This document shows, piece by piece, positions 12,963 through 28,884 of a DNA stretch of 64,000 bases. The notes below the pieces were generated by a model. It was not told where the DNA came from. It was given only the letters and a program-made list of their open reading frames with translations, and made no database searches. A program made the translations under genes and the position numbers. The stretch is from Meloidogyne chitwoodi (Eukaryota; Nematoda; Chromadorea; Rhabditida; Meloidogynidae), in assembly GCA_015183035.1 (NCBI GenBank), contig JACZZP010000018.1, positions 1,612,001-1,676,000 on the forward strand. The letters are read 5' to 3'. How positions within the stretch are numbered: the stretch's first letter is position 1; the number at the start of each line of letters is the position of its first letter.

Positions 12963-15597
12963 ATGTCCTTCTCAGCGTTTAAAAAACAAATAAATAAAGC
13001 AAATCAATATTTTGTAGAAACTGTTGGAGCTGCTGAAGCAACAAAACTAGATGATGAATTTAATGAAATGGAGAGAGTATTAAACTTTATTTTAATTTTT
13101 ATTTATTCTTTCTTTCAGAAAGTTGATTTGACAAATGAATTAATTACTCAATTGGTTGCTGGGACAAATGAATATTTGCAGCCAAATCCAGGTTTTCTTT
13201 TTTTTTTTTAATTGGAAATTTTTGGTTGAGGGAGTTTTCTTTATTTTTTGTTTGGGTTATATTTTAGTTTAGAGAAGTATTTTTAAACTTTTTTATATTT
13301 TCCCCTTATTTCAGTTTTGTCAATTCTAAGTTAATTAAATTGAAGAAAAAGCAAAAAAAAATAGGGAAAAGTTGAAATTGGAGACCCCCAAACTGGAAGA
13401 TACTACCGTTTTGTTGTATTAAAACCATTAAATATTTATTACTTAAATCGCTTTGAATTTCTCTGGCTTGTTTATTTATAAAATTTAAATTTTTAGCAAT
13501 AAGAGCAAGAATTGCCACACTTGGGGCAGTATCTAAACTTAGAGGATCTGCAAAAAGTCAAGCTTATCCACAAACAGAAGGAATATTAGCTGATACAATG
13601 ACTAAATATGGAAGAGGTTTAGGCTCACAATCTGACTTTGGAAAGGTTTATATTTTTTGGGAATATTTTTGGGACCTTTTTTATTGGGGAATTTCTTTTA
13701 ATTATTTCACGAAAATTTGTAAAGAAAAGTTCTTCAACCCTCCATTTATTTGAGGTTTAAAAAATGCTAAAAACCTTTTTTTTAAGGATTAAAAAAATAT
13801 TTTTTTATTTTTTCTAGTCATTATGCGATGCAGCCGATGCTTTTCGTCAAATGGCAGATGTAAAATATCAACTTGAAGATACTGTTAAACATAATTTTCT
13901 TGATCCTATAACTGACTTTCAAAATAATGAACTTAAAGACTTTAATGTATTTTTAATTTAAATTTAAAATTTATTTTTTTTAAATTTTTTTAAGGGACAC
14001 AGAAATAAATTAAAAGGAAGACGTTTAGATTATGATGCTAAAAAACGAAAACAAACAAAAGAAGACGATTTAATTCAAGCTGAAGAAAAATTGGAAGAAT
14101 CTAAACGTTTAACTGAGAAAGCAATGTTTAACATTTTGAATAATGATGTTTGAAATTTTTAATTTTTTTTTAAATCATTTTAATGGGACAGGATCCGCAA
14201 AAGTTTTGCGGACAAAACTTTTGCGGATTTTTCTAAGATTTGGAAAAATGAATTTACTCGTTTAATTTGAGGTCGCTGATACACAAAAATTTTTGTTTCA
14301 AAAATCCGCAAATTTTTTGTCTGCAAAAAATGTTGCGGACAAAATTTGCGCAAACTTCTAAAATTTTGGGAAAAATTATTTTTAATTTTAAAATAATTTT
14401 TAAAGGTTGAACAAATTAGTCAATTGAGCGCACTGATTGAAGCACAATTTAATTTTCATCAACAAACAGCGAATATTTTGGAAAATTTAAAATTAAGTCT
14501 TAATTCGAGGTTTTTTTCTTAATTTTAAATAAGAATTTTTGCAATTTTTTTTTTAATTTTTAGAATAAATGAAACAAATGATCGACAACCTAAAGAACAT
14601 TTTCCTAGGCCTGTACTTGAAAGGAATAGAGGAGGATCACGAACAGATATTAATTCTTCGTTTGTTTTTTTTTATTTATTTTTATTATTCCTCCCAATAT
14701 TAAATTCTCAAAAATTAGTTAGTCATAGAAAAACAATTGGGGAGAGTTTTTAACAAATTGGGGGATTTTTTGTTTTAATTTAAACATGAATATATTCTTG
14801 ATGTTTAGGATTTCAACTGAATATTGGATGATTTAAAAATTAAATAAAAATTGGGGGTAATAAAAGCAAAATAATTATCTTCATTCTTTTAGGGAAAGTC
14901 CATTTTTAGAAGAAGAAAAAATTTTTATTTTTTAAAATATTTTTTTTAGGCATTTAAGTGAAAGGACAAGCTTAGCAAGCCTTTCAATTTCTAATCCAAT
15001 AATGCCTGTAATAAACAATTCTTCTTCTTCACCTTCAGAAAATGTTGTAAAGGCTGCAATAAATAATAATAATAATTCTTCAAAAGGAGGAAAATGTAAA
15101 GCTTTGTATGATTTTCAAGCATTAAATCCTGGAGAACTTGATTTTAAAGGTTTTTTTACTATACAATTTTTTAATAATAAATAAATTTAATGGTTTTGCT
15201 ATATTTTAGCAGAAAAACGCACATCTTTTTCCTTAAAAAAAGTTTTTTTTATTTTTTTGTGAGCGTTAACACCTTTCACTTGTGTTCCTTTACCTCTACC
15301 TTGGCGTTCCTTTACCTCTACCTTGTCCCTTTTCTCTCTTTTTTTTTAATTTAAAAAAATTAATAATTTTTTTTTAAATTTAAAGAAGGTCAAATAATAC
15401 ATCTTGATAGTCAAATTGATGAGCATTGGTATGAAGGAACTTTAGACGGAAGGAGTGGATTTTTCCCAATTACTTATGTTGAGGTTTTTCTTTTATAATC
15501 TTTATTATTTTTTTTTGAGTTTTTCAAAATTTAAATATTTTATTATTTTTTAAAAAAAAAGGTGACAGTGCCGATTTCTGATTCTTCTACAAAATAA
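12963..15597 (+). CDS. unc-57: Endophilin A (BAR and SH3 domain protein)
   Basis: Endophilin bends membranes and recruits synaptojanin and dynamin during synaptic-vesicle endocytosis. The start [20 protein letters not shown] matches the amphipathic N-terminus, and the BAR domain follows across most exons: [63 protein letters not shown] and [13 protein letters not shown] Ser/Asn-rich linker leads to a C-terminal SH3 domain from about 15098, with [17 protein letters not shown], then [19 protein letters not shown], ending DSSTK. About ten exons are read. A TTTTTTCAG acceptor lies 17-25 bases before the ATG and would suit a trans-spliced leader. One intron (about 14152-14405) carries a TTGCGGAC element. 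The domain order and motifs make the call firm. Confidence 0.93.
14190..14355. mobile_element. MITE of the TTGCGGAC family in an endophilin intron
   Basis: ATCCGCAAAAGTTTTGCGG at the left end and its inverted counterparts near 14304-14350 (TCCGCAAA, TTGCGGACAAAATTTGCG) bracket about 100 bases of AT-rich DNA. Each end is itself a double GTCCGCAA/TTGCGGAC palindrome. Confidence 0.6.
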
Positions 15598-16241
15598 TAA
15601 AATTAATTAAAAATAAATAAATTTATTATAAACTTAGAGGACAGTTTAAAAAAATCAAAACTTTTGATTCTTTATAGAGAAAAAAAATATTTAAAAAATA
15701 TGTGTGTATGTGCATTTTTAAAATAAATATTATTTAAAAATTAAATTTTTTTAAAGTTTTATATAAGAAGGAAAATTAATTTTTTGCTCAATAAATTTTG
15801 TTTTTTTTGTCTAAAAATTGCGATTTTTACTCTTAATTGTAATAAATTAAATTCTCTATTTAATAATATTAAAATAACAAAAATCGGTTAAGCGGTTGTT
15901 GAGTTGTTGGAGTTTAATGTTTAATCAGTCACACTTGTGTTTTAAAATTTGAAAAAACGCGAAAAAAATTAAATTTTGGCGTTATGTCAAAATCGATTTC
16001 TTTCTTTTCTTTAAAGATTGTTAGAGTGAAAAAATTGTATTTTTACATTTAAAATTTTCTTTTTTTAACTTATTTTTCTTTAAATTTTCAGCTTTATATT
16101 TTTATAGATAATTTAATAATTTCTCGTGAATTCATTGTGCTCTTTGCGTGGTGCTCTGACTCTTCAATAATATAAAAAAAAAGATATAATAAAAGAATTG
16201 TGTACATTAATACCAGACATTTGTGAATAATATAATTAATT
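15598..16241. other. Spacer between endophilin and topoisomerase I
   Basis: AT-rich 3' UTR and promoter sequence. I see no gene, repeat or RNA feature in it. Confidence 0.5.
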
Positions 16242-19200
16242 ATGGCGGCAACTGAAATAGAACAAGCCAATACTGTTACACAAAATGGGTTTATTTTTAA
16301 ATTAATAATGTTAGATAGAAGGAGATTTTTGGAAAAGTTGTAGATATATTATTTTGTAAAAATGATAAGGTATAGGCTTTTAAATGTTGTGAAGTTGGTT
16401 ATTAAGTCAAGCCTGTTGGAGTTTTCTTTTTCTTCAGGATTCAGCCTAGACACAAGAATTTTTCGAGCCTTCTAAGTGTTTTTCATCTAGTACAGTCTGT
16501 GGCACAGCTCTAAAATTATTAAATAAAACCCCAAAAGTCATGGACTAGGGGATGTTAAAGATCTCTACTGGCTCTGTTTTTATATTTATCGAGGCATTTT
16601 TAAGATCTCATTTTTATAAGTTAATTTGATTTGTTTGATTATTTAAAAGGATTATAGTAGAAGGCTTTTAACTGTCATTATTATTTTTGGTATTTTTATT
16701 ATTTTCAGTCAAAACGCCTCAATGAATTCCGAGCATCAAGAAGAAGATCTATCAAATTCTGTTCCTATAATAGAAAATGGAGTTGGTGGTGGTGAAACTA
16801 ATGGTGGTGATGAACAAGAAAATGATGAGAAGAAGAAAAATGATTCTTCAAAAAATGAAGATTTAGATGATATTCCATGGTCTCAACGTATTAGAGATAA
16901 AAAACAACAAAATTCTTCAAGTTCCAAAATTGGGAGGAGTCCAAGAAGACCTGTAAATTCTGAAGGAAGTGATGATTGTGATGAGGACAAACAACCAAAA
17001 AAATCTGTTGAAAAGCAACGTAAGAAGAGACAAGCAACACCTGACAGTGAAGAAGAAGAAGAATATACTCCAAAGGTTTCTTTATTTTTTTGGAAGAGGA
17101 AGGTTTAATTTATTGAGATTTTTTGTTTCTTTGTTGGAAAACAATTTTATCGTGGGAATATTAATTAAGCTTTAAAGGTTTTCAAATCTTAGTAAAGAGT
17201 TCCTCTATATTTTTTGGAATTTTTGACATTTAGTTCCTAATCGAAAAACGAAAAATTTCGCTTCTCTGTTTTGTTTTGATTATCCTATAATTTTGTGGGA
17301 ATACCTGCAACCTTAGTAGTCCATTAAAGTTTTAATAATTCAAAGCTTAGGTTGTTTAGCAATAAGCAAATTTTTGAAATTTTTTTCTTCCTTTTTTATC
17401 TTTTTTTAATTCTTCATTTCTTAGAAAAAAACAAAAACTTCCTCCAACTCAAAGCCTGAAAGATCATCATCCTCAACAAAAACAACAAAGTCATCTAACA
17501 CTAAAAAAGACGTTGTTAAAAAGGAAAAAGAAGAAAAAGAAGATTCCGATTATGAAGATGAAAAAGTTTCAAAAAAGAAATCGTCTGAGAAGAATAATGT
17601 TAAAAAAGAAGAGGTTTGTGAATTTTATTTTGTTAAATTCCAGTGAACGGTAAATTGAGCACTGTTTAATTTTAACACTGGATAATTTTGATATGGAACG
17701 AACGGTCCCTTTCCAGTCATTTTTCAGGTTTTTGGAGATTTCTAGATTTGGAATTACGGTTTTTTTCTGTTTCTGGTCTCAGCTGTCACTATTCAATATC
17801 TCCTTCTAATTCAAAGGGATTTATTTGTAAATGTTTGAATCGGAATTCGTTCATTCCGGTCTCTTATTTAATGTCCAAATGACTCACTGCCCAATTTATG
17901 TACATAGCACAGAAAGTTGATGATTTTTTATTTTCTTTTTAAAGTCCTCATCCTCAATAACTACAAGTCCAACAAAAACAAAGAAAAAGAAAGCAGCAGA
18001 AGAAGAAGAAGAAATTTGGAAATGGTGGGAAGAACAATCACCTGAACAATCTGATGGAACAATTAAATGGAGAACTTTGGAACATAAAGGGCCAATGTTT
18101 GCACCAGAATATATTTGTTTACCTAAAAATATCAAATTCAAATATAATGGAAAGGTTTAAATTTAATTTAATTTTTTTTGGAGGACCCAATGCCTTAAAG
18201 AAATTTTTTTTTTGAATTTTTTCTTTTAAAATGGGCCATGATTTGGATAAAGGCTGGGGTTTTTCTTCAGTCCAGAGTCCAAAATCAGAGATTTTTGGGC
18301 ATTTTTTGGACATTTTTGAATGTTTTTTACCCAAATTTTATTGGAATTCAATTCGGTCCAGTCTCAATAAATTAAAAAAAAATATTTATATTTTCAAAAT
18401 TTAGATTCAATATTTTTAAATTTATTTTAGCCAATGGATTTGTCCCTCAAAGCTGAAGAAGTTGCTACATTTTATGCTAAAATGCTTGACCATGATTATA
18501 CTTCAAAGCCAATTTTTAACACAAACTTTTTTAAGGATTGGAGAAAAGTATGTTTTTTTAATAAATTTAAATTATTTTTTTTAAAGGTAATGACCTCATC
18601 AGAACGTTCAACAATTACAGATTTGAAAAAATGTGATTTTCGGTATTTTTCTTTTTGAAATTTTTTTCAAATTTTTTAATTAAAATTTAAGTGATATTTC
18701 TGCCCATTTTCTTTCTGAAACAGAAAAAAGAAAAGCTAGAAGCAAAGAAGAAAAAAAAGCAGAAAAAGATGTTAAGGACAAAGAAGCGGCAGAATATGGT
18801 TTTGCAGTTTTGGATGGATACAAACAAAAAATTGGAAATTTTCGAATTGAACCCCCAGGGCTTTTTAGAGGACGAGGTTTTTATTTTTAAGAATTATTTT
18901 TATAAGATTTTGGGGAAGTTCTCCTCAAATTTATTTTTTTTTCTCTTTTTTTAAAAATCAGTTGAGAATAATATTACTTTTTATCTGATATTTTATTTTG
19001 AGATTAATTTTTTTTATTTTTAGAAAATATATGAGTATTTTAAAAAATTAAAAAAATTAAATTTTGATGGTGATGTCCTCTAAATATTATTTAAAAATTT
19101 AAAAAAAAATTTAAATTTTTTAGGAGAACATCCAAAAATGGGTTGTTTAAAACTTCGTGTTCAACCAGAAGATGTTATTATAAATTGTTCAAAAGGTGTT

Positions 19201-21522
19201 AATATTCCCCCTCCTAAAGGGCATAAATGGAAAGAAGTTAGACATGATAATATGGTTAATTTTTCAATTTTAATAAAATTAAAATTATAAAAAAATGAAT
19301 TTTTAGGTTACCTGGTTATGTTCTTGGAACGAAAATGTTTTGTTTAGTAATAAATATATTATGTTAAACCCTTCGTCTAAGCTTAAAGGTCAAAAAGATT
19401 GGGAAAAGTTTGAAAAAGCGAGAAAGGTTTTTCTTTTTTTAATTTAATTTTTGTTTTAATTTAATTTTTTAAAAAAAGTTAAAAGGATGTGTTGGACCAA
19501 TAAGAGATCAATATCTGTTAGATTTTAAAAGTAAAGAAATGCGAATTAGACAAAGAGCTGTTGCACTTTATTTTATCGATAAATTTGCGCTTAGAGCGGG
19601 GAATGAAAAAGATACGGATGAAGCTGCAGGTTTTTTTTTATTTTAATTTTTTTATAAAAATGTTTGGATTTTAGAGAAATAGGTGGGTTTAATTTGGGAA
19701 AGTAGAAATGATGTCTTAAAAAAAAAAATTTTTTTTTTAATAGATAATTTTATTTTTTTTTAATTATTTTATCAAGTTGAAGGAGCATTTTGGGGTGTTT
19801 AGGAATTTTTTTTTTAATTTTTATAATAATAGAAAAAAATATTTTAATTTTAAAAGTGTGTTTAATAATTAAGGAAAGACACAAATGTTAAGAAAATTTT
19901 TTTTTTTTAATAATTTTATTTTTTTTTTAAATTAAAGATACTGTTGGTTGTTGTTCTCTTCGTTGTGAACATATAAAATTACATGAAGAATTAGATGATC
20001 AAAAATATGTTGTTGAATTTGATTTTTTAGGAAAAGATTCAATTCGTTATTACAATCGTGTTCCTGTTGATAAGGCTGTTTTTAAAAATTTGAAGATTTT
20101 TGTGGAAGGAAAGGAACCTGGAGATGATCTCTTTGATAGACTTGATGTTAGTTTTTATTTATTTATTTATTTTTTTTATAATATTTTTGGTTAGTCTTTA
20201 AACCTAAAACATTTGTTAAAATTCAAAATTTTTAAATAAATACCCTTTGGCTAATATTACACTTCGCCATAATCTCATTTGGGTCAAAATATTATTTGTG
20301 TAAATATTAAATTATTATATTTTTTAGTTAAGTAAAAAAACCTAAATATTTTTTAATTTTTAATTAATTATTTTAAAATGATTTTTACAACAATTTTTCT
20401 TTTCTTTTTTTTTAAAGACAAGTTCTTTAAACGCTTATTTAAAAGAATTAATGGATGGATTAACTGCCAAAGTTTTTCGTACATATAATGCTTCAATTAC
20501 CTTACAGGATCAATTGGATAAACTAACAAATCGTTTGTTTATTTTTTTAAATTTATTTTAATTTTTTTTATTTTTAGCGGATGACTCTGTTCATGAAAAA
20601 TTGCTTTCTTATAATCGTATAATATTTTAAAAAATTTAAATTAAAAAATTAAATTTAAGGTGCAAATCGTCAAGTAGCAATTCTTTGTAATCACCAGCGT
20701 GCAGTTCCTAAAACTCATGATAAAGCTATGGAAACGTTACAAAATAAGGTTTGTTTGATATTTTATTTTTGGGGGAGATGTACCTTGTTTATTTTTAAGA
20801 TTTCCTTTATTTACGGAAAGAAATAAAACTTTAAATTTAAAAAATTTATCAAGTGATTGCGTGGTGTAGTCGGTTGTGTTTTACCCACTTTGGTTGAAAG
20901 GTTTGAGGGTCGATTCCTTTTGATAGAATTAATTTTCTTTTGATCTAAAAAGCCTTTTAAAATTTACTTTTTTATTAAAAAAAATTTAAATAAATATTTT
21001 AACTAAATTTTAATACCAAAATATAATTAATTTTCAGATTAACGAGAAGAAAAAAGAATATAAAGAAATTAAAGCTGAACTAAAGAAGAACAAAAAAGAT
21101 GAAAAATTACAAAAAAAATATACACGCGTTAAAGAACAACTTTTAAAATTAAAAACGCAGCATACTGATAAGGTTTACTTTTTTAAGAAATAAGAAATTA
21201 TTATTTTTTATTTAAATTTTTTTAAGGACGAAAATAAGCAAATTGCATTGGGCACGTCCAAACTAAATTATTTGGATCCAAGGTTTTTTAAGAGTTTAAA
21301 ATGATATTTGATTCTGATTTTTCTTAAATTTATGTTTTTGATTTTCTGAAGAATTTTTAAGATTTTTTTTCTAAAAAAAAATTAATTTTTTTTCTTCTTC
21401 CTAGAATATCGGTTGCCTGGTGCAAAAAATACGACATCCCAATAGAAAAGATTTACTCAAAAACACAACGTGATAAGTTTCGTTGGGCTATAGATATGAC
21501 AAAAGAGGATTTTATTTTTTAA
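16242..21522 (+). CDS. TOP1: DNA topoisomerase I (type IB)
   Basis: This nuclear enzyme relaxes supercoils by transient single-strand breaks. It starts [16 protein letters not shown], then a long acidic and Lys/Ser-rich N-terminal domain follows with likely nuclear-localisation runs (16709-17075 and later). The core begins [18 protein letters not shown] and [18 protein letters not shown]. Catalytic-core motifs follow: [71 protein letters not shown] and [18 protein letters not shown] helical linker precedes [20 protein letters not shown], where the Tyr codon at 21269-21271 is the nucleophile. The protein ends TKEDFIF. About 16 exons are read. A tRNA-like copy lies in the intron near 20855. All key segments are present, so the gene looks intact. 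Confidence 0.96.
20855..20927 (+). repeat. tRNA-like element in a TOP1 intron
   Basis: TGGTGTAGTCGGTTGTG is an A-box-like D-arm and GGGTCGATTCC a degenerate B box. No acceptor stem closes. Confidence 0.45.
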
Positions 21523-22041
21523 CAAGAAGATAAAAAAAAGAAAAGTTTGTTTGTATTTTTATTTTTACTTCATTTGACTTAACAAAAAATAAGGAAAATT
21601 CTCCTCCAAGTTTTATTAATTATGTGTTAATCAATTTTTCTTTTTTTTTTGTTTTTTTATTATTTTATATAAGGGAATTATTTTTGCATCAATTTTATAT
21701 GTATTCTATTATTATTATTATTTAAAATTTTTAAAAAATAATACTAGGTCATCAAATACTAAAAAAAGTGTTTTTTTGTCTCATTTTTTCTTCAATCTTT
21801 TCTTCTTTTTTTAAAAAAATTTAAAATTTTTTTAAATATTTTGTGGTTATTTTTCTAATATATATTGAGCATTTTTTTAATTATTTTAAAATATATAAAA
21901 ACGTTAAAAAAAATTTTTCTTTTAATATTTTTTTTAACAAATTTTGTGCATTTTTTATTATTTATTTTGATTTTTTTTTGTTTTTTTTTATTAATTTTTG
22001 TTTTTTTTTTAGTTTATTTTTTTTTCACAAAATATTATACA
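21523..22041. other. Spacer between TOP1 and the CHTOP-like gene
   Basis: Very T-rich 3' UTR and upstream sequence. ORFs reaching back to 21843 are Phe-rich readings of T runs and are not supported. I see no other feature. Confidence 0.5.
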
Positions 22042-23448
22042 ATGAACACTTATGATGATGTTATTCCTGCTCGTATAATTGTTGTAGGTACAAGTAAAAT
22101 TCAATTGTCTGAAAGGTTTATTTTTTATTTATTTATTTTTTTAAGTCTTTTTTTAAAAGGTTTAAGGGGCTTGATATTCTTCGACGTAAATCTTTAAATG
22201 AGAAAAAAATTCCTTTCTATGATAGACATTGTAGAAATCTTTCAAAAGAAGAGGAAGTTGTTGATCGTGAAAAAAATGGTCAAATGTCTCCTGTTGTTCG
22301 TTTTAAATTTAATTCTTCTGAGGAAATATCGTCGCCGTTCAAGGTTTTTATTAAATTAAATTAATTAAGAATGTTTATATTCGTAGATAAATAACTAAAA
22401 ATAAAAAGGGGGAATCATTTTTTCGTTGTTCCAAAATGTTTATTTTTTTCTTGTTTTCCTCCATTTTCTCACCGAGTTCTTCGCTCAATGGTCTGTAGGA
22501 AAAAAAATATTATTTGCGGACAGAAAAAAAAACTTGCGGACACTTTTGGCCACAACGGAGAAAAGCCCTCTTATTTTTTATCTTTTTTATTTAAGCTTTA
22601 TTCTGATTCATTGTATCGTAAACCAATACAACATCGACTCACTTTTAAATCGCGGTTTTTTTTAATTTATTATTATTATTATTATTTTTTTAAATTAAGA
22701 TTTCCTTCTCATCAAAATTTCTTTCGTCGTCCAATTCGTCAAAATAATTTTTCTTTTAAACGATCTTTTCCTCGTCGCTTTTTTGGAGAATGGCGTTCTT
22801 GGTATGGTGGAAATTGGAATAATAATAATATTGGATATAATAATAATAGAAGAGACGGAGGAGGATATTACCGAAATAATTATCGACGAAATAACAAGCA
22901 ACGTTCTCACAAAAAAACTGTGGCAGAAATGGATAGGGAACTTGAGGTTTTTAATTTATTTTTTTAAATCAAGTGTAAGAAGAAAAGTTGAACTGACCGA
23001 TTGATTAGGTTTGGGTGTACACTCCCCATTTATTCGCAAGAAAAAATAATTTTAAAATTGACCTGAATAATAAAAAAATATTTTGGTACAAAACTGTTAT
23101 TTCCTCACAATTTTTTTCCTTTTTTCAAAATGGTCAATGGACATTATGGTCAAACAGTCATCAAAAAGAAACTTGCGATATTTATGGAAATATAGATGTC
23201 AGAGTTAATTTTTAAGAATAAAATTAATTTTCATAGACTTTTACAAATTTATATACCTAACCATTATGTCAATTGACCATTTTATAGATGAAAAAAGAAA
23301 GGGTCAATTTTGTTAAAATTTTTCCTTGCGAATAAATGGAGTGTCTGCCTAATAATTTATCAAAATAAGATATTATTTAAATTAATTTTTTTTAAAGGAA
23401 TATATGAAGTCAAACAAACATCCTCGTGTTAATTTCAGAAGAATTTGA
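22042..23448 (+). CDS. CHTOP: CHTOP/FOP-like RNA-binding export adaptor (tentative)
   Basis: Exon 1 (about 22042-22115) encodes a short N-terminus ending TSKIQLSERF across the junction, similar to the CHTOP motif TKMSLNERF. The main exon (about 22700-22945) starts FPSHQNFFRRPIRQNNF and is rich in Arg, Gly and Asn with YYRNNYRRNN, as expected for an RG-rich RNA binder. It ends VAEMDRELE, joined to EYMKSNKHPRVNFRRI in the last exon (about 23398-23448). LDxELDxYM-like ends are typical of the C-terminal FOP-duplication motif, by which CHTOP contacts TREX during mRNA export. Exon 1 ends after two codon bases, and the main exon restores frame directly. The first intron holds a copy of an EARS2 exon (22167-22343) that cannot be included without breaking the frame. 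The family call rests on short motifs, so it is tentative. Confidence 0.5.
22167..22343 (+). pseudogene. Duplicated exon of neighbouring EARS2 inside the CHTOP-like intron
   Basis: This 177-base block encodes GLDILRRKSLNEKKIP then YDRHCRNLSK, nearly identical to the EARS2 exon at 24976-25137 (162 bases). The homology stops at the exon edges on both sides. The copy keeps an open frame, and its length differences total 15 bases placed as whole codons. An AAAAG acceptor and an AAG|GTTTTT donor flank it. If spliced into the CHTOP-like message it would join in frame upstream but shift the next exon to an early stop. Confidence 0.85.
22512..22545. repeat. TTGCGGAC motif pair
   Basis: Two TTGCGGACA copies about 25 bases apart lie in the CHTOP-like first intron. 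They are probably the end of a decayed MITE of the family seen at 7934, 14190, 32385 and 44937. Confidence 0.4.
23013..23346. mobile_element. MITE with CTCCCCATTTATTCGCAAG ends
   Basis: CACTCCCCATTTATTCGCAA at the left end is answered by TTGCGAATAAATGGAGTGTC at the right. Pairing extends inward about 44 bases to AAAATTGACC, and further to AAAATGGTCAATGGACATTA against its counterpart near 23255-23285. The non-coding element is about 334 bases and sits in the last intron of the CHTOP-like gene. Confidence 0.75.
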
Positions 23449-24269
23449 AATTTATTTAATAATAAATTTGGTTGAGAAAAAAATTATCTCTATTTTTTGG
23501 TACTTTTCCCCGTCCAAATACTCCCCAACTTTTGAGAGTCTTTTTAGAGATAATTTTATTTTTTATAAATTTTTTTTTAAAAAAGAGGGAAACTAGAGAT
23601 TGGGAAAATGCTAAAATCAAATAATTTGAAAAACTTTGTAAATTATTTGAATTTGGTAAATCTCTAAAACTTTAAAATACGAATATAAAAGTACCAAATA
23701 ATTAATTAATTTTTTTTTCATTTTATGATTATTTAAAAAAAAAAGTTGTTTTTTTCAGTATTTTTTATTTGTATAATAATATATTAAAAAAAGTGTGTTT
23801 ACTTTTTTTATAATTGTTTAAAAAATACTATTTTATTTACATATTTTTTAAATTTATTTTTTATAGAAAAACTGCAACTTGCGTGTATATTATAAGTAAA
23901 CACCCCATTTATTCGCAAGAAATATATTTTTATTGTTCAAGTTAATTTTGGGGTGAAATATTTTATTGCGATTAGATGGGGTGTCTTCTTAAAGTTTATA
24001 GCCCGATTTGTCGCGACCTGCTAGTAGCGCAGTAGTATATCATAGGCAGAGAATTAGAGATAAAAAGGAAGCAATAGTGTCTACTTGCGACAAACTGGCC
24101 TTTGACAAATCGACGTTTCCGTTTAACTAAAGTATAAAAGCTTTGAAAAATTCTCATTTTTTATATAAAAAATTTTTTTTTATCTAAATTTTAAAATTTC
24201 CTATTTTATTTTTTTAATTTTTATTTATGTCAAAAAAGCTTTTAATCTTTACAACATTCGTAGAAAAAA
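23449..24269. other. Spacer upstream of EARS2
   Basis: AT-rich spacer of about 0.8 kb holding a short fold-back element (23899-23985). A less AT-rich patch at 24000-24125 contains two CGATTTGTC/GACAAATCG motifs in opposite orientation, which may be promoter sequence. No gene is seen. Confidence 0.5.
23899..23985. mobile_element. Short fold-back element, CACCCCATTTATTCGC family
   Basis: AACACCCCATTTATTCGCAA at the left and TTGCGATTAGATGGGGTGTC at the right can pair over about 30 bases with few mismatches around a short loop. It is the compact version of the element at 23013 and matches copies at 45690 and 59354. Confidence 0.7.
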
Positions 24270-27361
<3,092 letters not shown>

Positions 27362-27397
27362 TTAGGAATATTTTTTTAAATTTAATTTTTTTACGGG

Positions 27398-28618
27398 AAT
27401 AATTCTGGAAAATTTCTCTGGGTAACGGTTTAAAAAAATTTTGAATCGCCGGAAATACGATTTTGTTGGCCTTTAAATTTAATATATATTTTATAATTAA
27501 TTCTTTTCTTCATTATTATTAAAAATGGTCTACATTCCATTCTTTCATTTTGCCACTCAAGAGCTTTTTCTTATTTGGTGGCATTCTGTTGAGGATGACT
27601 ATGTGATTTGCTTTTAGATACTGTCGGCCCGTGTAACTTCTATTTGGCATTTAAAGATAAATTTTTAATTTAAAAAGTTTGATCTTTTATTTTTAGAAAC
27701 CTTTTACCGAATATGTTATGATTGAATTTATGGCGGATGGTAGTGTAATTTTTGCAATAGATGTCGACCGGAAAAGAAAAAGAAATCTCAACATAAAGGA
27801 CAAGATCCTGGTCCAGATGGTGGAGCACAAGTATATTTTATTTAATATTTAGTTTAAAATTAAGTTTTTTATTATTTTTTGGGGATTTTTTTAACCATTT
27901 ATAAACTAAATTTACAAAAATTATTAATTTTAATTAAAATTTAAATAATTTAACAACCATCAACTTCAGCTGTATGAACAAATATTCAACAACAAATTAG
28001 AATTTATTTATTTATTTAAAAATATCAAAATCTGGCTTTTTTGTATTGTTTTAATAAATTAAAAAATATTTTATAATTATGTTAAATATTATTAATAAAA
28101 AATAAACTTTAAATTAATAAGTAATTACTTTTTATTAATAATATTTAACATAATTATAATAATATTTTTTAATTTATTAAAACAATACAAAAAAGCCAGA
28201 TTTTGATATTTTTAAATAAATAAATAAATTCTAATTTGTTGTTAAACATCTTGTTATACTGCAAAAATTACACTACCATCCGCCATAAATTCAATCATAA
28301 CATATTCGGTAAAAGGTTTCTAAAAATAAAAGATCAAACTTTTTAAATTAAAAATTTATCTTTAAATGCCAAATAGAAGTTACACGGGCCGACAGTATCT
28401 AAAAGCAAATCACATAGTCATCCTCAACAGAATGCCACCAAATAAGAAAAAGCTCTTGAGTGGCAAAATGAAAGAATGGAATGTAGACCATTTTTAATAA
28501 TAATGAAGAAAAGAATTAATTATAAAATATATATTAAATTTAAAGGCCAACAAAATCGTATTTCCGGCGATTCAAAATTTTTTTAAACCGTTACCCAGAG
28601 AAATTTTCCAGAATTATT
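27398..28618. repeat. Large palindrome (1.2 kb inverted duplication)
   Basis: The outer arms 27398-27756 and 28260-28618 are both 359 bases and, wherever compared, read as inverse complements. The inner arms 27989-28101 and 28131-28243 also pair around a spacer of about 30 bases. The left side has an unmatched 232-base segment (27757-27988) where the right has only about 16 bases. Near-identity of the arms means the event is recent or maintained, or is an assembly artefact. Confidence 0.9.
27525..27830 (+). pseudogene. Possible gene fragment inside the palindrome
   Basis: The left arm holds exon-like pieces: a TTTTTAG acceptor before a frame reading KPFTEYVMIEFMADGSVIFA, continuing into the unmatched segment as a Lys-rich stretch. 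In another frame 27763-27830 reads KKKKSQHKGQDPGPDGGAQ up to a GTATAT donor-like site. An upstream ATG frame (MVYIPFFHFATQELFLIWWH) meets an early stop. I do not recognise the protein. It looks like a captured, incomplete gene. Confidence 0.35.
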
Positions 28619-28884
28619 AAAGCAAAATCCCGATCTCTATTTATTCTATTTATACAAATAATGTACACGACATAGCGGCTGCGCGTCAAAGTGTCTCTTT
28701 TTCTTTTTATATCAAAATGTCGAATATTGTTAAATATTTCAAGTAACCAAAAAATTAAATTTTGATGAATATTTAGTTGAGAAATTGTTTTTTCTTCTTA
28801 TTTTATTAAACATTTTGTTTCTTTATACATTTTTTTAAAATCTTTTTCTAGATTATTTTGTATATTTTTATTTAATAAAATTAT

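Larger units (their letters stand above)
27362..28884. other. Spacer between EARS2 and the PHYHIP-like gene, mostly palindrome
   Basis: About 1.5 kb, of which 27398-28618 is the large inverted duplication listed separately. The remaining 28619-28884 is the probable promoter of the next gene. Confidence 0.6.

Noticed and set aside
22783..23004. ORF of Ile/Glu repeats overlapping the CHTOP-like main exon
   Set aside because: It is the same DNA in another frame. The RG/Asn-rich frame joins correctly to both neighbouring exons and has the family-like ends.
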